A program made the position numbers and the translations under genes. Below the pieces are notes generated by a model. The model worked only from the letters and a program-made list of their open reading frames with translations. It did not search any database and was not told the origin of the DNA. A DNA stretch of 64,000 nucleotides from Rhytidiadelphus loreus (taxonomy: Eukaryota; Streptophyta; Bryopsida; Hypnales; Hylocomiaceae), in contig OX344761.1 in the NCBI GenBank assembly GCA_947034895.1, positions 34,732,863 to 34,796,862 of the forward strand, read 5' to 3'. Shown here piece after piece: positions 1 to 12,800 of this stretch (position 1 is its first letter; each line of letters starts with the position of its first letter).

Positions 1-258
1 GTGGTCATTAATCTCGCTTATGGACACAGGCTGGTCTACCTTTGTTCCAATATCGTTGTGAGGAGTAGTTCTGGGGTACTGGCAGATTGTTGATGGTTTG
101 TCAAGGTTTGTGGATGTTTACCATCACCTGAGTCGGTTATTACATCGAGTGCATAGGGCTTGCGAGTGTTCTGTAAGTGTTCCGAAGAATCCATCAGAAA
201 AAGATGTTGCGTAACGAAGATGTTTTGTTTCTCAAGTAATCAGGGATTTCTTTTGCAG
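1..258 (+). other. Intron or upstream part of the CHY/RING gene
   Basis: This stretch precedes the first recognisable exon, which begins after the acceptor ending TTTTGCAG at 251-258. The exon starts inside a codon, so coding sequence must lie further left. I see no start codon that splices in phase, so this is most likely intron. Confidence 0.45.
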
Positions 259-2513
259 CTGCAAGCATTATAGGAGAAGATGTCGAATTCGAACTCCATG
301 CTGCAATGAGATTTTTGACTGTCGCCACTGTCATAATGAAGCAAAGGTTTCTTTAAGAAATTCTCCTTCCGATATTTTTCTTTTTGATTTGAAATTGTGG
401 ACACGATTAGTCTGTACCTGTTTTTGTGAATATTTTGCTCTAACCTATCTGATTCGTGAGAGTTTTTGTTATCCAAGTTGAGAAGGACGCATATGATTAG
501 CAGTTGCAAATTCTTGTTCGGTGGATTGTTTAAGGCCAATAATCCTCAAACGGAAGTTCTCTGTTTTTCATTTTTTAACATAAAATAATATTTAAAAACT
601 GCATCCTTGGTCTTTGTGCAGAACACCGACGAGGTTGATGATTCAAAGCGTCATGATGTTCCAAGACATCGTGTGGAGAAGGTAACTGTTCGGGAAGAAA
701 GGCCCAAGAATCCTTAAATCTTTCAGTATTTGACCGTGTCACATTGGCTAGTATGAAAAGTCGTTATATTTAGTTTAGAGCAGGGTTCAAAAAGTTGCGA
801 TAAGAATGTCGTGGGTTTGACTGGTTGATGGCGAAGTACTGAGAGGCCTGTACGTCTTCTGTGCAGGTTATTTGTTCGCTTTGTGAACATGAGCAAGACG
901 TGAAGCAGGTGTGCGAAAACTGCGGAGTTTGTATGGGTGATTATTACTGTGATAAGTGCAAATTCTTTGATGATGAGGTTAGTATGTTCTCTTACTCCTT
1001 TCTGTTGAGTTTGACCTCACGTGTAGTGGTGATATAGCTGCATAATATACAGATATTTGTCATTGTTGTGGTAACTGACTCGCTGCGACATGTACTACAA
1101 TTTTTTGCGAACTCTGTACCATGCTCAGATCCCAGATGTCAATCTTCGTTGACGTTGATGCTGTGAAATAACTTGACTTATGCAGGCAGAGAAGGAGCAG
1201 TATCATTGTGATGCTTGTGGTATATGCAGAATTGGTGGCCGAGAAAACTTTTTTCACTGTGACCGATGTGGTTCGAATCTCCTCCCTACAACTCTTCTAG
1301 TGCTGCTGCTCTAGTCACTGTCGAGTACATAAGGAATTCGTGTGTATCTGTCTTTAGACCCTATTTTTATCTCTCGGGTGTTGCAAATATCCGAGAGTTG
1401 TTGATGTTATTGATGATCGTTTCTAATGTAATCAATTGTCTAATTTTGAATTTGATATTATTGCAGGCTCGTGTTATACTATCGCACTCCAGAATTCACA
1501 TCCTTGTGTTGAGAACGCCATGCACCAGAATTGTCCCGTATGTGTTGAGGTACATAGATTTCTAATCCTAAATTCTTTTCTTGATGAAGTTGATTAGCAT
1601 TGCCTAGGTTAATCATGTTTCAGGAGGTCGAAATTACAATATGGAAGTCTGTGGGAGGATTGGTTATATTAGATTTTCAATGCCTAGTCTTTCATGTAGT
1701 GATGCTTTCAATCCCCACCGTGCTTACCTCAATGTGGATCGCTCTGCAGTACCTGTTCGACTCAGTGACGGATATTTCTATATTGCCATGTGGTCACACA
1801 ATGCACCGAGATTGCCTTCGCCAGATGACTCTACACTCTCGGTATGCTCTCAACTTCAGTAATCACATTTTGGTCAGCGTTCTGTTTTCTAGCAAGGAGT
1901 TTGTGGGAAAAGTATTAGAAGAAGTGAAGCCTCTAGTTATCTGTTGGTTTGAGTGCGTTTTGTGCCCTATATTTCCACTATTCTTTCACGAAGAGACCTA
2001 GAATCTGTTCAAGTATAGCTACTCTTGGAATGAGAGCTTTGCTTCTCCTTCAGTATCAATGTAGAATCTCGTAAGCATCGAAATGTATTATGTATTAGAC
2101 ATGTTCACTATATTTGAATCTCGGGGTGTTAGAAAGACGATGTTTATGTGCGTGTTATGTTCAATTCTGCAGGTTCTGTTGCCCTATATGCTCAAAGTCG
2201 ATCCACGACATGTCAAGATTTTGGCAACTACTGGATAAAGAAGCGTATTTGACTCCAATGCCTGAAGAATACCGTCAGAAGAGGGTAAAATACTGGCAGC
2301 CTTCACTACCTTGACCTTGTTGATCATGCACTGTTTTTTTAAACACGTCATCCTCTGACTTTTCATTATTTTCTGCAGGTGTGGGTCCTGTGCAATGACT
2401 GCGGAACAACTAGTGATGTGCAGTATCATGTTATTGGACATAAATGCTCAGGATGTGGGTCGTATAATACACGGTCAACAAGTCCACCCGCAAGGATCTC
2501 ATCCAAGTCCTAG
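259..2513 (+). CDS. CHYR1-like: CHY zinc-finger / RING E3 ubiquitin ligase (CHYR1/RZPF34 type), first exon missing
   Basis: Eight exons join in one frame: 259-346, 622-681, 867-977, 1186-1270, 1467-1549, 1750-1841, 2173-2284, 2379-2513. All borders are GT..AG and the codon phases agree. In order they give a CHY zinc finger (CKHYRRRC, then [15 protein letters not shown], then CSLCEHEQ and [18 protein letters not shown]), a CTCHY finger ([20 protein letters not shown], then the exon with [18 protein letters not shown]), a C3H2C3 RING ([33 protein letters not shown]) and a C-terminal zinc ribbon (VLCNDCG ... [10 protein letters not shown]). This is the full plant CHYR/MIEL1 layout. Members are E3 ligases that pass ubiquitin from an E2 to substrates such as transcription factors, often in stress and ABA responses; the substrate here is unknown. 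Exon 1 with the start codon was not found in 1-258 and probably lies to the left of the window. The frame ends in TAG at 2511-2513. No frame damage is visible. Confidence 0.9.
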
Positions 2514-3320
2514 CATTACATCTTGAGTTGGGTCTTTCCCAGATCAGAGGGATAGAGCCTTTGCACCTGAGATGTTAGCAGAGTTGACCGATGCAGTTCC
2601 TTAGCGGTGGATGTGTGACCCAATTTGTCAGCCTTTTGTGATTATTGAACAGCATTAGCAAACAAAGGTGACATTAAACATTGTTTCCTCTGATTCTGGA
2701 CTTTCCCAATTGCAGTTTAGGAGTAGAAGCGGGATGTCTCGGGAGAGCACATTTATTGATTTGAGATATTTATTTCAATTCATAGACTCAGTTTAAATCA
2801 GCTTCTACACCAGGGCTGTAGTGTACAGTAAGACTAGATTTAGGAGAAGGATTCAGAATGGTGGATACATTTGACTGTTCAGATACCTGGCTCATGTACA
2901 GTAAAACCCTTCTTTAGCAATTCTGCTAGAAGATGAGTTGTGAATTGCTCTTTGCTTAATCTGTAGTTCTGTACCAAATTGTATTATGTAGAAAGAATCG
3001 TTTTCTTCATGATGACTGGTCGGCTTTGTTCAGGCGGGGTCTTAGTATGCAGTATTTTGATTGCAAAATATCCTACGTTTGCCAATCTCTTGACATCAGT
3101 GAGAGTCGTTGTCGACCATTATTGCACTCTATTTGTAGTGTCATATCTGTGAGTTTGACAAGTTCATCATAACTCTATCAAAGGAATAGGGTTTTTGTGG
3201 AATTTGTTGAATCAATTAGTGTGAAATTTGATTGGTGCAATTCTCTAAATTAACTTCCAATGGATTATAAGCTTTGTAGTGTCAAATTTTGCATGTGACT
3301 TCACAAAGCAAAATAATAAA

Positions 3321-3356
3321 AGCTCTACAAAGGGCTCTACAAAGGGCTCTACAAAT
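3321..3356. repeat. 12-bp tandem repeat, about 3 copies
   Basis: The unit CTCTACAAAGGG occurs about three times head to tail, the last copy being imperfect. No function is suggested. Confidence 0.8.
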
Positions 3357-4131
3357 GTCAATAGAGAGGAAATCACCACCCATACACTATGAAAGTGATA
3401 TGAATAATTATGTACAACATTAGGAATAGGTTGAGGAATAAATCATTAGGTGATATTGGTGTTACAAAGTAACATTGGTGTTGTATAAGAGCTTGTGATT
3501 GAATTTTATTCAAAGTGAAGGGATGCATCCACTAGAAGGAAACTGTGTTTTTTGCATCGAGTATAGAAAGTTAGAAACGCAGGCAAATGTTTAGTTAGAT
3601 GTTAGGCATGTCTACTGTGAATGTCTAGGAAAATCTGTTAAATTTGACGAGGGAAAAACACAAGGAAATCAACAATAACGTCCCTTATTTAAACTATAAC
3701 GTCACATAAAACATGGTGAATTTTTTGAAAAAATTGAAGACAAGTGGCAACCATGTCACTGTGCCACATAGACATGAACCACTATGTGGATTTTTTCAGA
3801 TGCAGCCCACTGATGATGTAGATACTGATGTGGCAAAATTTTAAAAATGACGTAGCAATTTTTATTTTCCAACGTGGCATGCCAGTCAGCAAGTTATGAC
3901 GGGGTTTCGCAAATTACATAATGTTCAACAAGATGTTCTATCTAACAGATACTCATTTTCAAGAACATTAGTAGCAACATGGGAGTGATTTACAGTCACA
4001 TTCATTTATCATTAGCCATGTTGTATTTTATGTCGAACAAATCATCTGCAACGTCCAAAAGAACATTGATGACACCATAGTGGATGTCTACTTTGGAATG
4101 ACCATACAAAGTATACCATATATAATAGATC

Positions 4132-4192
4132 ATACATAGTACACAATACACCACACATAGTACACAATATACCATATATAGTACACAATATG
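4132..4192. repeat. Tandem repeat of about 21 bp, 3 copies
   Basis: Three consecutive units carry the core ATAGTACACAATA with short variable linkers (ACCAC or ACCAT). It is an AT-rich minisatellite-like tract with no coding sense. Confidence 0.7.
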
Positions 4193-5810
4193 TTGTATTT
4201 TGTATTTATGTTGCATGGCTTGAGAAACCACTTATTGCGAGTATATTGACAAGAAAAGGCAAACTATTCATACAAATGGGATGGTAGGAGGGAAGACAAA
4301 CCATATGGAATCAATTTATGTCTAAAACATTACTATTGCACAAGACATCAACTCATTTAGCCAATGACATTCCAACGTTTTTTGGAACATCTACCTCAAT
4401 TCTGCCTTCCATGGTTGCAATCCCATCTTTGTGCTCTTGTTTTGAAAAACATGTGTGTTGCTAACATCCAAAAAAATAGGGGCTCCTACTAGTGATTCAA
4501 ATTGGTAAAAAGAAGCACTTGTGAGAAAAAATATATATTATGCCATCACATATTTAAATCCTTGGCAAAAGAATTGAACATACAATAGTTTGAATATAGT
4601 AAAAATGATGATTTGTTCCATCAAAGGAGTCCACTCATTTTAGGTGGAATTGGTCATTAGCCTAGTCATTAGTGACCAATTTTAGCTAAGTATTTCACAA
4701 TACAATTTGCAAAAGGTTTGTTGACATTGCTTAGGATATAGAAGTATAATTGCTATCAAGCTCATTGGACAATTGGAACAATTGCACTAAGAATTCCAAT
4801 CTTATTTCTAGATTAGCTTGAATTATAACTCTATTCACTTGAGATTCATGCCCATGTCCAATGACAAAGATAGGTTGATGAACTATTCTTCTAAGGATTG
4901 AACTTGATTCTTTTGTCTTTCAACACTTATTTACAATAAATAATCATAGTTCAATATTTCTTCCATTTTACAACTTTATTATGAAAATTGTTCTAAATAC
5001 TCTTCCAAACAATATCAATAACCATCAACTATGAGTTGTTTGCATGGATTCTACTAGCTAAAATTACTTCTATTTTTATATTAATAATATACCATTTGTT
5101 AGAAATATTAGTAAAATTTATTAATTAAATTTTATAATAATCAATAAATATGAAATAATTAAATTATGGAATTCATAATTAGTTCTTCATTAATATGTTT
5201 ACATTTGGTATAACATAATCATTAGTTATTATATATTGTATTATAAAAAATATTATGCTCAAGCCATTTATCTTAACAAAAACAAACTTAACTACAAATA
5301 TTAATAAAAAAATATTTATTATATAAATACTTATAAACTTTAATTGCATATAATGAATACAATAAAAATGACCATCTTTAAAGACTAATTTTCTTGATGT
5401 TTTCAAGTGTCTTTTTTGTCAAAGAAGATGATTGCTTTTAAGGTATGGTTTTATTAAAAAAATTATTGAGATGGTTGGATTACATTCATGTTTTGTAATT
5501 AATGCACTTAAATCATCAACACCATTATTGTTACTAAAATAAATTGCAAACACACACACACATTAGGGCTTCGCTTCTCTTTGCATTATCAATGATGGTT
5601 ATTAAGCATTTGAACTTTGTTACTAATGATGAATTGAGTGATGAACTTAAACCCTTATAAGATGTTGCAGCAAGAATTGGCCTAATGATGTTGTATTTTG
5701 TGGATTTAGTACATGAAGATGGGTGTATTCAAGGAACAGAGTTTATACAAATATTTGGGGATGGGCTCCAAGAATATTCTAAAAAATTTGGGGAAATTTT
5801 TCGAGTTATA

Positions 5811-6248
5811 AGGCAAAACAACCCATTGTGGTCAAAATTAGGGGTCTGCCCTCATGCCATTTCTGAAATTTTCAAAAATTTTCCCACATGAAGACAAATG
5901 TGAGAAATAATGAGGACATTTGAAATTATATTTTTCAGACAAAGTATGGATTTGTTATGAATTTTTGAAGTGATCAGCCCAAAAGTGTTTGTAGGCTACC
6001 CCATAACCAACAAAAATTGAATCTTATATGCTCATCTTACCTACCCAATACAATCACAATATTTTCTAACATGGAAGGCCTCAAAATCAATTCTTACAAT
6101 GAATTTTACATTGAAAAGTTGGAAGTACCTATTGAGGTCATCAATCACTCCATAATTATTGTGAAAGACATTGATTGGTTTGAAAAAACACCATAGAATC
6201 ATTAGGTGTCCGTTATGGGTCATTTGACTGCAACGGATTGTTTTACCT
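5811..6248. mobile_element. TA-flanked MITE, copy 1 (438 bp)
   Basis: The left end AGGCAAAACAACCCATTG and the right end, read on the other strand as AGGTAAAACAATCCGTTG, are inverted repeats of about 25 bp. Each is flanked by TA (5809-5810 and 6249-6250). The right end continues with the same GTCAAATGACCCA block seen at the left end of the copy at 55732, so the two are family members. There is no transposase frame, so it is non-autonomous. Confidence 0.75.
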
Positions 6249-9200
6249 TACTCAAGATTTTGTGCTTGTCCAAGTGACGCATTATATGTATTCTCACATA
6301 TACAAGCTCACTTGTATTTTAGGATCTTGCATGATGTCTCAGACAACAACGTATCCCATGGGGAAAAAGTGACTGCCTCAATTAGTGCCCAGCAGCACGG
6401 AACCGTGACATTTTGCACGAGCTGTGCTACAACAATTTGAAAGATGGGGAATTGGTTGTGGGTAAATTGCCACAAACTTGCATAGGATCCAATTGAGCTT
6501 CTAGAGTTGCTCAGTTGGATTCATGAAGGATCTGGCAATAATGGAAAAAGTGACAGAGAACATTCTTCTCGTTGTTCAAATTGTAGGCGACTAAGAAACG
6601 TGCCATCCCCGCCTTTGTTGGCATCCTAACTTGCAGGTAAACTATTCTCGAAGAATATTGTTTCATTGCAGCAAGGAATTAGCAATATATAGAACATCAA
6701 TAGAACTCAAAATATATTCATTGCACCCAAATGATCGATTTCAGCATGTTCCTTCAGTGGTTCTACCTATTGCATCCATTTTCAAGCGTGTTTCCTGCGC
6801 GCGGTTTAACTTCAGATTGCTACAAATCTTCTAAATGCAGGAAATAATCTCTGTTGCGATTGGAAGATACGTTTTCACGATTGATATCAACAAGAGAGTG
6901 CAATTGAGTGGCGCAGGAGGATTCAAATGTAGCTAGAGCATCCTGCTGTATGTCGATTGAGAAGCGCTCTGAAAGGAGTCTTCGTGGTTGCACATCATGA
7001 TGATCGATGTGGCCACTGATTTAGATGTTACCCTCTCGGGTCCATTCCGTTTGGCATCAGCCTCCACAAATGGCACGGTAAGTAAATGACCAAACCCCCT
7101 CATTGCCCTGCGGTTAACTCCCAGAGAAAACATTGGAATTTTTTAATTTGCAACACATGATAAAATTTGGAAATTTTGAATTCATATTTGCAATTCGAGG
7201 ACCCAAATGAGGGAGGAGAGGTGAAGAAATACACAAAATACACGGCACAAAGTGGAGGGCATTTTTTGCATTTATCCTTGCCTGGGGCAATGAGGAGGTC
7301 AATCCTCCATGGCCGTAAGTAAATAATTCTTGTCATTTGATTTTAAGGTTCCTTGATTGTCCTCCGGACTGCCTGCTGTACATGAAAACCTTCCGAGTCA
7401 CCAAGCTCTTATTTTCATTGGTCTGTTCCAAGTTCGCATTTGGGGAGAACAGAAGCAATGCGACCTCTCTATGTTCCAACCATATGACGGATATGCTGTG
7501 GATGCCGTGTCCTATGTATCAGATCGTCAACGACCGGCAGACGCGGCAATTCCCTACTCTAATTCAATGCAATATACAAGCAATGCATTTTGATGTGAAG
7601 TTGCAGAAAGCGTAATGAAAACCATTAGCTGCTCAAGACATTTTTTTAATTAGATACTATTTTTCTTGTTGCTCAAGGCTCTTGTTGTCTGTTTCAGGAG
7701 TTGTTTAGAATTTAGAGGGTTTTTTAGTTACTGATGCTCTACCATTTACTGCTGCACGGACCTGTGAATCAAAGTTGAAAACAGAGGGCACTTGATGAAC
7801 TTACCTCCAAATCTGGTCAAGCACACGGAAATCCACTCAGACACTCAGTGGAGTTCCAAACCGTGTGCTTTTTACAACCAGGCTATCGATGCGCCACGAG
7901 CGGGTCTCATTTTGGTGGTGAATGTTGAGAAATATATGTAATCCATCTAGATTTTACCTCTGCTTGGCTACCGATGCTTCAGTCGTAGTCTGTAGCGCCA
8001 TGTTTCGCCGGTTGGCTACATATGCATGTAGTCAATACTTGACTAGCAACCGGTGCAGAGCAATTAGATGTGACGTGTGCAACGTTTTCTCTTCTTTCTG
8101 CTCCAGTTTGCTACAATACAGACTTCGTATACTTAGGGTCCATCACCCATCTTCACTCACGAATTTCTTGCAAGAGCACAGATCCCTTGAATCCATTTTT
8201 GATTGCGGAACTGTGTGGCACACTAGCAAGTGCTTGTTGTTGTGAAAAAAAACACCCTCAAAAAGACATGTTCTAAAGTTACCAAATGGTGATTGTAGAA
8301 CATTGTCCCTATGAATACAGTGGAATGACTCTCGTATGCCGTTCTCAAAACATCCTAAAGTCATGAGCATCTCAAAACACCACATCTTGTACTTCTATAA
8401 TCTCATACAATCAAATTTCAAATTTTGTATATAATGGACTTTATATATATATGTCAATGCGATAGCGATCTCAAGAGAAATTTAAGCCAAATTTTTTCAT
8501 AATTTTAAAACAATTGGATAATATTTCATGAATTTTCAAAGTTGAAAGCATAGAGAACCTACATATGCCACTATTCTCCCTCTAAACAAACACCTTTGAA
8601 GTACAAAATGTTTCAACTATCATTGGTTGCTCTTGAAAGTTTGTGGTGGTCTTGGGTGGTTGGCAATGGCCATTCAAGGCCCAAATGTAGATTATAGGAT
8701 AGACAAATTTTGCTCCCAAAATTATGATGCTATAATCATATGGCTTCAAATCAAGTTCTATGGTTTCATGTTGTGCACCTCAAATGACCGCACACTATCA
8801 CTCAAGAATTGACAAATAAAAATCACCTTCAAGGCTTCAACCTAGAAGGCATCATTGGAATTTGAATTATTTTGAAGTCTACATTTGGATGATGAATATA
8901 ATACTTCAAGGTAGGTGATGATTTTTCTTGAAATGGGTTTGAAAAATTTGGGCATCTAAAATGAAGTATCAAATTTAGGTTCTTTTTCCTTGTTTTTATT
9001 TATGAGATTAGGGAAACAAATAAACTTCCACGTAATCTAATAAGTTAGGCTTTTGTGCTATGTTTTGTGCCCTAATTTGGGCCGGTCGATCCCAATAACA
9101 TTTTGCTTTGTACTTCTTCCTACCTTGAGGGTGTATTCAAATCTAAAGTCATTTATATCTTCCTTGCAAAGCTTGCAAAGGAAATTTGAGTTATAGGGCT

Positions 9201-9842
9201 TTCAAGCCCAACAAAGTCACATTATTAAAAGCCTAGCAATTTTGAAGAAATCAACTTGCTCCACTATTTAGGCTTTGCTCTCACACATACATTACCTACA
9301 AATCCCAAATTGTTTAAATCTTACCATAATACTAGTCAAGAACAAGATCCTTCTCTAAAAAAATGAATTTAATTTGATTAATAAACCTTTTTTTTAAAAG
9401 AAAATTCTGATTTTTGGTAGTTTTGTGAGTACTTGCTAATTCTTGACACATAGATCTCTAGGTGTTAACTTCTCATTCATCCAAAATAATGCTTGAGTTT
9501 TTTCTTCAAACAAGCTTATTTTATGAACAGTTTGCGGGAGTAATAAAATTTCTGCAAGGATGTATTAACCAAGGATATCCGAAAGTGCCAAAAAAACAAA
9601 ACGATTTGGGCATTGAAGGGCTAATAAGTGAATCCTAAACTTGATATTTTTCTCTTCACTTCTCTACACTTGGCTATTTACAGTCTCGTGTAAAGTAGTC
9701 TAACTCCTCAGAAGTCAGAAGGCCAGTTCTGTAGTGAAACCGTTCCCTTGCACACAAGTAAGCTTATCCTTCTCAACAACACGAATTCTACTCCTGATCC
9801 CCGAACTACAGTAGTAAGCTTAAGCTTATACACAGATTCTTC
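6249..9842. other. Gene-poor stretch with unresolved exon-like pieces near 7 kb
   Basis: Base composition rises toward coding-like values between about 6840 and 8280. A 26-codon frame at 7000-7080 ends at a clean GTAAGT donor. A 78-codon open frame lies at 7357-7593, after an acceptor-like TTTTAAG at about 7349. I do not recognise either product and cannot build a gene from them. From 8400 to 9700 the DNA is AT-rich; 8440-8590 resembles 25920-26020 in inverted orientation, so it is a dispersed repeat. The stretch just left of 9843 should be the 3' untranslated region of the receptor gene. Confidence 0.35.
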
Positions 9843-12800
9843 TCATTGTAATTCGTAGAATGTTCTGCCTATCACTCTACACTCACGGGACACCCGAGGT
9901 TGGTCAAGTGGCAACTTCTCACACCCGTGCCTATCAACCCGCACCAGCCGCACCAATGTCCTCAAATCAGGCAGTACCTCCAGCTTAGCACAGTCTCTCA
10001 GGTTCAAAAACTCCAAACCCACGAGATTCTCAAGCCCTGGTAACGCCGCAATCGGCAATTTAACCAACGTCAAGTCCACTAGTTTCGTCAAAAATTGAAG
10101 CCCCAGTAGACTGAGACTCCAGCTCCCCCACAAGCTTGCACGACCCGAGTCCCATACAGAGTGTGCAATGGCGACTTCTCTCAACAGACAGTGATTGCTA
10201 AGGTCAAGTTTCACAGGAAGGGCTTTGTTCCACCCATGGAGTTTGCAAACCTGCAAACCACTGCCAGAGTTCCCTGGGAGACGAAGACTCTGGAGAGAGA
10301 AGATTTCTCCCGTCACGAGCTCCTGCAACTTGGAGCGCTTGGAAAATTCCAGCCCGTCTCGCAACCCACTGCAGTTCAGCTCCACAAACCTGAGTTGCTC
10401 GAGTTTGTCACATCCTTTCAAGGTTCGTAATTCGTAGCTCACCAGTTTGAGGCTGCGGAGGCATTTGAGTGGGGATATGTCCAGTACTCGGGACTCAAAG
10501 CCTTCCAAGCAAAGCAGCTGCACATTCTCCCACTGCTGGATCTTCTTTCGACTCGGGAACAGGACTGGAGGAGAGGCTAAGACGATCGATTGGAGGACCT
10601 GGAGATCAGGTTGAGGACCGGGTCCTGGCAGTTGAGGCTCGATGCGGACGGAGACCCTGACCAAGTCTGGCCAGTTTCGACCCGGTGGAGAGCCCTCGAG
10701 GTTTTGGGGGAGGCCACACAGGTTGTTGGTATGGTACACTGCCCATCTCTTGTCTGCTTCCTCTTGTTGCAGCTCATAGGCTGCAAAATCTTTGTACAAG
10801 TCGTGGAATAGGATTTGAGACTGCACGTTGGTCTCCCAATCCTCAATCAGAGAACTCCTCCTCAGCTTTCTCAGCTGCAAATCGAACATAGCAAAGCAGA
10901 TCAGAACGGATCAGGACATGGACAAGAAACTCGCTTCTACCATGCAAATGATGGTAGTGGTATTACTGAGCTTTTCTAGGGTATGATAGTTTGTAGGTTA
11001 AGATAGAGGACTCTGAAACCGTTAGGGAACCTGATTACGTCTCCTATATTAATCCTTGTTACCACCAACTCTGTCACCTGTTCATACAGTTGGTTGGATT
11101 CTTTAGGAAGTTTAGTAAGCATTACTTGGCTAGATGTCAATGACCTTTGAATAGAAATGGGTCACCTACTGCACTAAAATTGGTTTACAACCTCTTGCAT
11201 TTGAAATTGCATAAGAAATTCATACATTGCGGTACATAATCGATCTCAACAGACTTTTCTCTTGTACCCAGAGTGATCCCTCCGAAGCTCAATATACTGA
11301 TCTTCTAAGACTCACACTCCTAAGTATGTTAAAATGCTAAAATTGACGCAAATAGTATCCTCACTTTAATTAGTAAGAGTGAGCAAGGTAAAAACTGTCG
11401 CCATACTGAAAGAAATAGCATTTGATTGATATTAACATCTTGGTGTAATAATACTCACATTGTGGAGGATTTCTTCTCGGCCACAGTCGTGCATTCCCTC
11501 TAACCAAGCGCAAAGGTCATCCAGCTTCCTTAGTTTTTCACGAGGTGCAAACAACGCTATATCAAGAAACATCAGTTTGCATCGTTGAGAGTAGAGCGCG
11601 TCATACTCCGTTCTGAGGATCTCAAAAACTGGATGTTTGTGGAAATGCTGCAGCTTTCCCCACATCCTGCACTTCTCAATGAAGTTCACGGGGTTTGAAG
11701 ATTTGGTTTCCTTAATGGAGGAGCCCAGAATCTGCAACAACATGGGGTTGTAGTGCCCCTGAGCTACTGAACTCTGAATACGACAGTCTTTCACATCATT
11801 AGAGAATAAACATTCCTCAATGCAACCTTTTAGTATGCTCAGTGTCTGCTGGTCTGTGGAGAAGGAGCGTGGAATTTTCAGACGAAGTGTTGGAACTGCA
11901 CTTCGTACAAAGAGTTCCAACGCTTCGTTCTCTGTCAAAGACGGAATAGACCAACACAAATCTTTGTCCTTCACAATGCTTTGCACATTGCTGAAACATC
12001 GTGACGTCACCACAAACTTGCTCTGCTGGTTATGATTGCTCTTAAAAATAGACTGCAGCCACTGCAAGTCACCCTCTTGTACATTGTCAAGAGCCAGGAA
12101 AACAGCTTCACGAGGTAAATTCAGAGAAATCGACATTAGGGCCTGTGAAAAATAGGACAGAGGGAGAGCTGTTAATGACCTTCCAAACCACTACAAAGCA
12201 ATAGGATTCTTTCTGGACCAAATCCAGACAAATACCACCCTATTAGTGAATACATAGGCAGTTCTTCGCATATGATTTTGTTATAATACGGAGCAAGACT
12301 TTAATTCTTACCTCTTCACAGGTTTTATACCTACTCTTGTTTGCATCAGTAAGCTCATCCAAGATCAAATTCTGCAAGTCCAGACTTCCGAGTGATTTTG
12401 AGCACTCTACATGGCACACCCGTCCAGCATACTGCTCACGAAAATGGCTGCACAACGCCTGACAAAGAAGCGTCTTGCCCATGCCACCTAGTCCATACAA
12501 GCCAAGTACTGCAGGCCGACCACTATTCACTCTGCTCTGCCTCTCAAGCTCCTCTACTATTATCTGGATATTCATCAAGGACAGCAGGTGTCAGTTCAAA
12601 CTTCTTTGAGCATCTATCAACAAATAGTAAATTAGATTGTTTCAGGAACTTTTAGGCAGCTCATGAATAGAATATTCAAGCGATTCATGGGGAGGTCTCC
12701 CTATAGTCATAGAGATTATTTGATAGCCTCCACATATGTCATAAGGAAGATTCTCCGTATAAATCATAGAGAGGACTTTGTATGATCACTGTGACCATAA

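Larger units (their letters stand above)
2514..5810. other. Gene-free AT-rich DNA after the CHY/RING gene
   Basis: The first few hundred bases are probably the 3' untranslated region of the CHY/RING gene. After that I see no coding sequence. The stretch holds two small tandem repeats (3321-3356 and 4132-4192) and scattered repeat-like sequence. Short frames such as 5179-5406 lack domain character and fall in very AT-rich DNA. Confidence 0.5.

Noticed and set aside
10161..10891. Several plus-strand frames of 63-89 codons over the receptor LRR exon
   Set aside because: They are antisense to a well-supported exon and show no protein features of their own.
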